NCBI GenBank assembly: GCA_945872035.1
Contig: CAMBYA010000108.1
Coordinates: 1-7,553 of the forward strand
From: Rhizobium sp. Q54
GTDB lineage: Bacteria; Pseudomonadota; Alphaproteobacteria; SMXS01
DNA: 7,553 nt
Direction: 5' to 3'
Shown piece by piece: positions 7,273 through 7,553 of the stretch. Below the pieces are notes generated by a model, which was not told the origin of the DNA, searched no databases, and saw only the letters and a list, made by a program, of their open reading frames with translations. The stretch's first letter is position 1; each line of letters begins with the position of its first letter. A program made the translations under genes and the position numbers.

Positions 7273-7447
7273 TGCCGGAGGCGGCGCCTGGGCCGCGTCC
7301 AGCGGCCGCCAGACCCGCTCGATGGCCTGCTCGCGTGACCCAAGAGATCATCAGACAGCGAGGATCAAATGACACCGAAATTTTCGCGCGCCGACGTCAC
7401 CCGGCGGTGCTAGCGTTCAGCGGAAACGCGAAAAACGGGGAAAGACC

Positions 7448-7553
7448 ATGACGTCACTGATCTGCGGCATCCATCACGTCGGTGTGAACGTGCCCGACCT
7501 CGAGGCGGGACGGAAATTCTATGAGGACGTGTTCGGCTTCGAGGTGATCGGCG
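7448..7553 (+). CDS. VOC-superfamily protein (glyoxalase/dioxygenase fold), 5' part only
   Basis: The first 35 codons of a gene that runs off the right edge. The protein starts MTSLICGIHHVGVNVPDLEA and continues with RKFYEDVFGFEVIG. This is the opening beta-alpha-beta module of the vicinal oxygen chelate superfamily: His10 is the expected first metal ligand, followed by the V-PDLE-x(4)-FY helix motif. Members include glyoxalase I, extradiol dioxygenases, methylmalonyl-CoA epimerase and fosfomycin/bleomycin resistance proteins; the fragment does not distinguish them. GGGGA (7437-7441) 6 bases upstream supports the start. The gene is divergent from the globin-cupin gene across 231 bases. I found no convincing promoter of its own in that gap. 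Confidence 0.85.
   Translation, partial: MTSLICGIHHVGVNVPDLEAGRKFYEDVFGFEVIG

Noticed and set aside
7392..7456. GACGTCAC occurring at about 7393 and again at the VOC gene start (7449), plus a GCGTT/AACGC inverted repeat near 7413-7429.
   Set aside because: One copy is within coding sequence, the repeats are short, and there is no spacing or symmetry suggesting an operator.

Overview
The window is GC-rich (well above 60% by eye) and densely coded. Most start codons have Shine-Dalgarno sequences, and the proteins look like those of a metabolically versatile soil or aquatic proteobacterium. An alphaproteobacterium is my best guess, based on gene content and codon use; no marker gene proves it. 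There are no rRNA or tRNA genes, CRISPR arrays, insertion sequences or phage genes. No stretch of more than 300 bases lacks a gene.

Layout. Positions 1-768 (+): the last 38 codons of an unidentified gene, then a glutathione S-transferase-like gene about 14 bases downstream. Positions 795-5151 (-): four genes in one direction, read from high to low coordinates: acyl-CoA dehydrogenase, cytochrome P450, a short Hsp70/YegD-like ATPase and a GNAT acetyltransferase. The gaps are 99, 97 and 15 bases, so one transcript is possible, though only the last pair is tightly packed. Positions 5258-6223 (+): a D-2-hydroxyacid dehydrogenase, divergent from the acyl-CoA dehydrogenase across 106 bases. Positions 6220-7216 (-): a two-gene operon of a group III truncated haemoglobin fused to a YeaR/TehB-type cupin (DUF1971), followed one base later by a 7Fe-type ferredoxin. 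Positions 7448-7553 (+): the start of a VOC (glyoxalase/dioxygenase-fold) gene, cut by the window edge.

How the genes may work together. The P450, acyl-CoA dehydrogenase, hydroxyacid dehydrogenase and GST are the kind of set seen in catabolic regions for lipids, terpenoids, steroids or xenobiotics, but the substrate cannot be read from the sequence. The ferredoxin could in principle serve the P450, yet its transcription unit ties it to the globin-cupin protein.

The most interesting part is at the right-hand end. Just upstream of the globin-cupin gene is a near-perfect 25-base inverted repeat (7232-7256) that resembles the binding site of the nitric-oxide-sensing repressor NsrR. It overlaps a plausible -10 element. 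DUF1971 proteins (E. coli YeaR) and globins are both known members of nitrosative-stress regulons. I therefore infer a compact, NO-responsive operon in which a haem globin, a cupin and a ferredoxin act together. The individual families are known; the fused globin-cupin with a coupled ferredoxin is the item most worth testing.
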